From Omnitrophica bacterium RIFOXYB12_FULL_50_7 (GTDB taxonomy: Bacteria; Omnitrophota; Omnitrophia; Omnitrophales; Aquincolibacteriaceae): a stretch of 7,198 nucleotides of DNA. The stretch is from assembly GCA_001804345.1 (NCBI GenBank), contig MHFU01000064.1, positions 1 through 7,198 of the forward strand, given 5' to 3'. The notes under the pieces were generated by a model that saw only the letters and a program-made list of their open reading frames with translations, was not told the origin of the DNA and searched no databases. The position numbers were made by a program, and so were the translations under genes. Positions 5,277 to 7,198 of the stretch are shown here, piece after piece (position 1 is the first letter of the stretch; every line of letters begins with the position of its first letter).

Positions 5277-7198
5277 ATGTCCGAACAAACCTTGGAAAAA
5301 TCCGAAGTAAAATCCGTGAGCAATAAATTCGTCACGATGGATGCCGGCGAAGCGGTGGCTCATGTCGCGTATCGTGTGAACGAATGTATTGCCATTTATC
5401 CCATCACGCCGTCTTCGAACATGGGGGAGTGGGCGGATCAGTGGGCTTCCGAAGGCAAAAAGAATATTTGGGGAACGATCCCTTCGGTTGCGGAATTACA
5501 AAGCGAAGGCGGAGCCGCCGGTGCGGTGCATGGCGCGCTTCAGCGGGGCGCATTGACCACGACCTTCACGGCGTCCCAGGGTCTCCTTCTGATGATCCCG
5601 AACATGTACAAGATCGCCGGGGAACTCACGGCCATGGTCATGCATGTTTCCGCGCGTTCGCTCGCGTGTCAGGCCCTTTCGATTTTTGGCGACCATTCGG
5701 ACGTGATGTCAGTACGCCAGACCGGCTACGCTCTTCTTGCCTCTAATTCAGTTCAGGAGGCCATGGATTTCGCACTCATTGCCCAGGTTGCTACTCTGGA
5801 GTCCCGCATTCCCTTCCTGCATTTTTTTGACGGTTTTCGCACTTCGCATGAAGTTCAAAAGATTAGCCTTCTTTCCGATGATCAAATCCGCGGGATGATC
5901 AACATGGCCAAGGTGTTGGAACATCGTGCCCGCGCGCTTTCGCCGGATAACCCCGTGCTCCGTGGCACCGCGCAGAATCCGGATGTTTATTTTCAAGGAC
6001 GTGAGACGGTGAATAAGTTTTACGACCTTTGTCCCGATATTGTCCAGAATGTGATGGACAAGTTCGCGAGCCTGACAGGCCGGAAGTATCAGCTTTTTGA
6101 ATACGTCGGAGCCAAAGACGCGGAACAGATTGTCGTGATCATGGGCTCAGGCGTGGAAGTGGCCGCGGAAACTGTGAAGGTGCTTCATGCTAAGGGCGCG
6201 AAGGTGGGTTGTCTCAAGGTCTCTCTTTACCGTCCGTTCGATGTAAAGCGTTTCGTGAACCTTCTGCCACAAACAACCAGGAATTTGATCGTGCTGGATC
6301 GCACCAAAGAGCCAGGAGCAATCGGAGAGCCTCTCTATATGGATGTCGTCGGAGCGCTTCAGGAAGCCTCGCAGAACGGTTGGTCGAAGTTCAACCAGGC
6401 GCCCAAGATCTATGGCGGCCGTTACGGGCTTTCCTCCAAGGAATTCACGCCGGCGATGGTGAAGGGGATTTTTGATTTTTTCTCCTCCGGCAAAAGCAAA
6501 CACGGCTTTACGATTGGCATCAACGATGATGTGACCCACACAAGCCTTCCTTACGATCCGGAATATTCCATCGAATCGGACAAATCCGTGCGCGCTCTTT
6601 TCTACGGCCTGGGTGCGGACGGAACAGTCGGTGCAAATAAGAATTCCATCAAGATCATCGGCGAGAATACGGAAAATTTTGCTCAAGGATATTTTGTCTA
6701 CGATTCCAAGAAGTCCGGTGCGATTACCGTGTCGCATCTTCGCTTTGGCCCTGAGCCCATCCGTTCGCCTTACCTGATCAGCAAGGCGCATTTCGTGGCG
6801 TGTCATCAAACTGTTTTTCTTGAAAAGTATGACATGCTTCGTAATATCGTGCCGGGGGGAACTTTTCTTTTAAATGCTCCGTGGGGCGCGGAAGAAGTGT
6901 GGGCGAATCTTCCGATCGAAGTTCAGAAGCCGATCCTCGAAAAGAAACTCAAGTTCCACGTGATCGATGCCTACAAGGTTGCGGCGGACAGTGGCATGGG
7001 CATGAGGATCAATACGATCATGCAGGTTTGTTTTTTCGCCATCTCCGGCGTGCTGCCGCGTGAGCAGGCGATCGGCGAGATCAAAAAATCGATTCAGAAG
7101 ACTTACGGCAAGAAGGGGGAGGATGTGGTTCGGCAGAACCTTCAGGCCGTGGATATGACGCTCGCGCATCTTTATGAGGTCAAAATTCCCGCTACCGT
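5277..7198 (+). CDS. nifJ: pyruvate:ferredoxin (flavodoxin) oxidoreductase, 3'-truncated by window edge
   Basis: Homodimeric PFOR, which oxidatively decarboxylates pyruvate with CoA to acetyl-CoA and CO2 and reduces ferredoxin or flavodoxin; cytoplasmic and oxygen-sensitive. The frame is open to the window end, giving 640 of an expected ~1180 residues. Domain I (about 16-260) carries YPITPSS (41-47), SEGGAAGAVHG (76-86) and SARSLA (125-130). Thr44, Glu77 and Arg127 align with active-site Thr31, Glu64 and Arg114 of the Desulfovibrio africanus enzyme at a constant offset of 13. Domain II contains MGSGVEV (289-295) and YRPFD (318-322). Domain III begins near GLGADGTVGANKNSIKII (444-461). The [4Fe-4S] ferredoxin domain and most of the thiamine-diphosphate-binding domain lie beyond the window. 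Start ATG 5277 follows AAAGGA (5263-5268) by 8 bases. The gene has its own promoter and a long leader, suggesting independent regulation. Confidence 0.96.
   Translation, partial: MSEQTLEKSEVKSVSNKFVTMDAGEAVAHVAYRVNECIAIYPITPSSNMGEWADQWASEGKKNIWGTIPSVAELQSEGGAAGAVHGALQRGALTTTFTASQGLLLMIPNMYKIAGELTAMVMHVSARSLACQALSIFGDHSDVMSVRQTGYALLASNSVQEAMDFALIAQVATLESRIPFLHFFDGFRTSHEVQKISLLSDDQIRGMINMAKVLEHRARALSPDNPVLRGTAQNPDVYFQGRETVNKFYDLCPDIVQNVMDKFASLTGRKYQLFEYVGAKDAEQIVVIMGSGVEVAAETVKVLHAKGAKVGCLKVSLYRPFDVKRFVNLLPQTTRNLIVLDRTKEPGAIGEPLYMDVVGALQEASQNGWSKFNQAPKIYGGRYGLSSKEFTPAMVKGIFDFFSSGKSKHGFTIGINDDVTHTSLPYDPEYSIESDKSVRALFYGLGADGTVGANKNSIKIIGENTENFAQGYFVYDSKKSGAITVSHLRFGPEPIRSPYLISKAHFVACHQTVFLEKYDMLRNIVPGGTFLLNAPWGAEEVWANLPIEVQKPILEKKLKFHVIDAYKVAADSGMGMRINTIMQVCFFAISGVLPREQAIGEIKKSIQKTYGKKGEDVVRQNLQAVDMTLAHLYEVKIPAT

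Noticed and set aside
6147..6809. 220-codon minus-strand frame opposite PFOR
   Set aside because: Antisense to a conserved, continuous PFOR frame; no domain recognised.
1..7198. CRISPR array, integrase, toxin-antitoxin or phage genes
   Set aside because: No spaced direct repeats and no such proteins in any frame; apart from the two small palindromic repeats the window is housekeeping.

Overview
The window is a bacterial chromosome segment with all genes on the + strand. It is cut at both ends inside a long gene. Left to right: the 3' nine-tenths of dnaE (replicative DNA polymerase III alpha subunit), an HU/IHF-family nucleoid protein, a single-domain cold-shock protein with a charged tail, rsmE (16S rRNA m3U1498 methyltransferase), and the 5' half of a homodimeric pyruvate:ferredoxin oxidoreductase (PFOR/NifJ).

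PFOR indicates an anaerobic or fermentative metabolism that uses ferredoxin. The base composition is moderately GC-rich, strong Shine-Dalgarno sites precede the genes, and two different palindromic intergenic repeats are present. The 20-bp palindrome before the cold-shock gene resembles one I associate with uncultivated-lineage genomes such as Omnitrophota and some candidate phyla. That taxonomic guess is weak and rests on recall.

Region 1-3074 is dnaE. Region 3075-3327 holds a clear sigma70-type promoter (TTGACA, 17-bp spacer, extended -10) and a short leader for the HU-like gene, which starts at TTG. Region 3601-3689 links HU to the cold-shock gene and contains the 20-bp palindrome, whose 3' end runs into the Shine-Dalgarno site. 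A strong intrinsic terminator (4025-4054) closes the cold-shock transcript. A second, REP-like inverted repeat (4101-4143) sits just before rsmE. The 304-base gap 4973-5276 contains a promoter (TTGAAA, 17-bp spacer, TACAAT), about 155 nt able to form several stems, a terminator-like hairpin, a small dyad and the PFOR ribosome binding site.

The genes do not form one pathway. They are housekeeping functions (replication, nucleoid, RNA chaperone, ribosome modification) followed by a separately promoted central-metabolism gene. The most interesting element is the PFOR leader. The 5' arm of its terminator hairpin can pair instead with an upstream segment, and that segment has a third possible partner. 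This is the arrangement expected of a transcription-attenuation or riboswitch-type leader, and I could not assign it to a known class.
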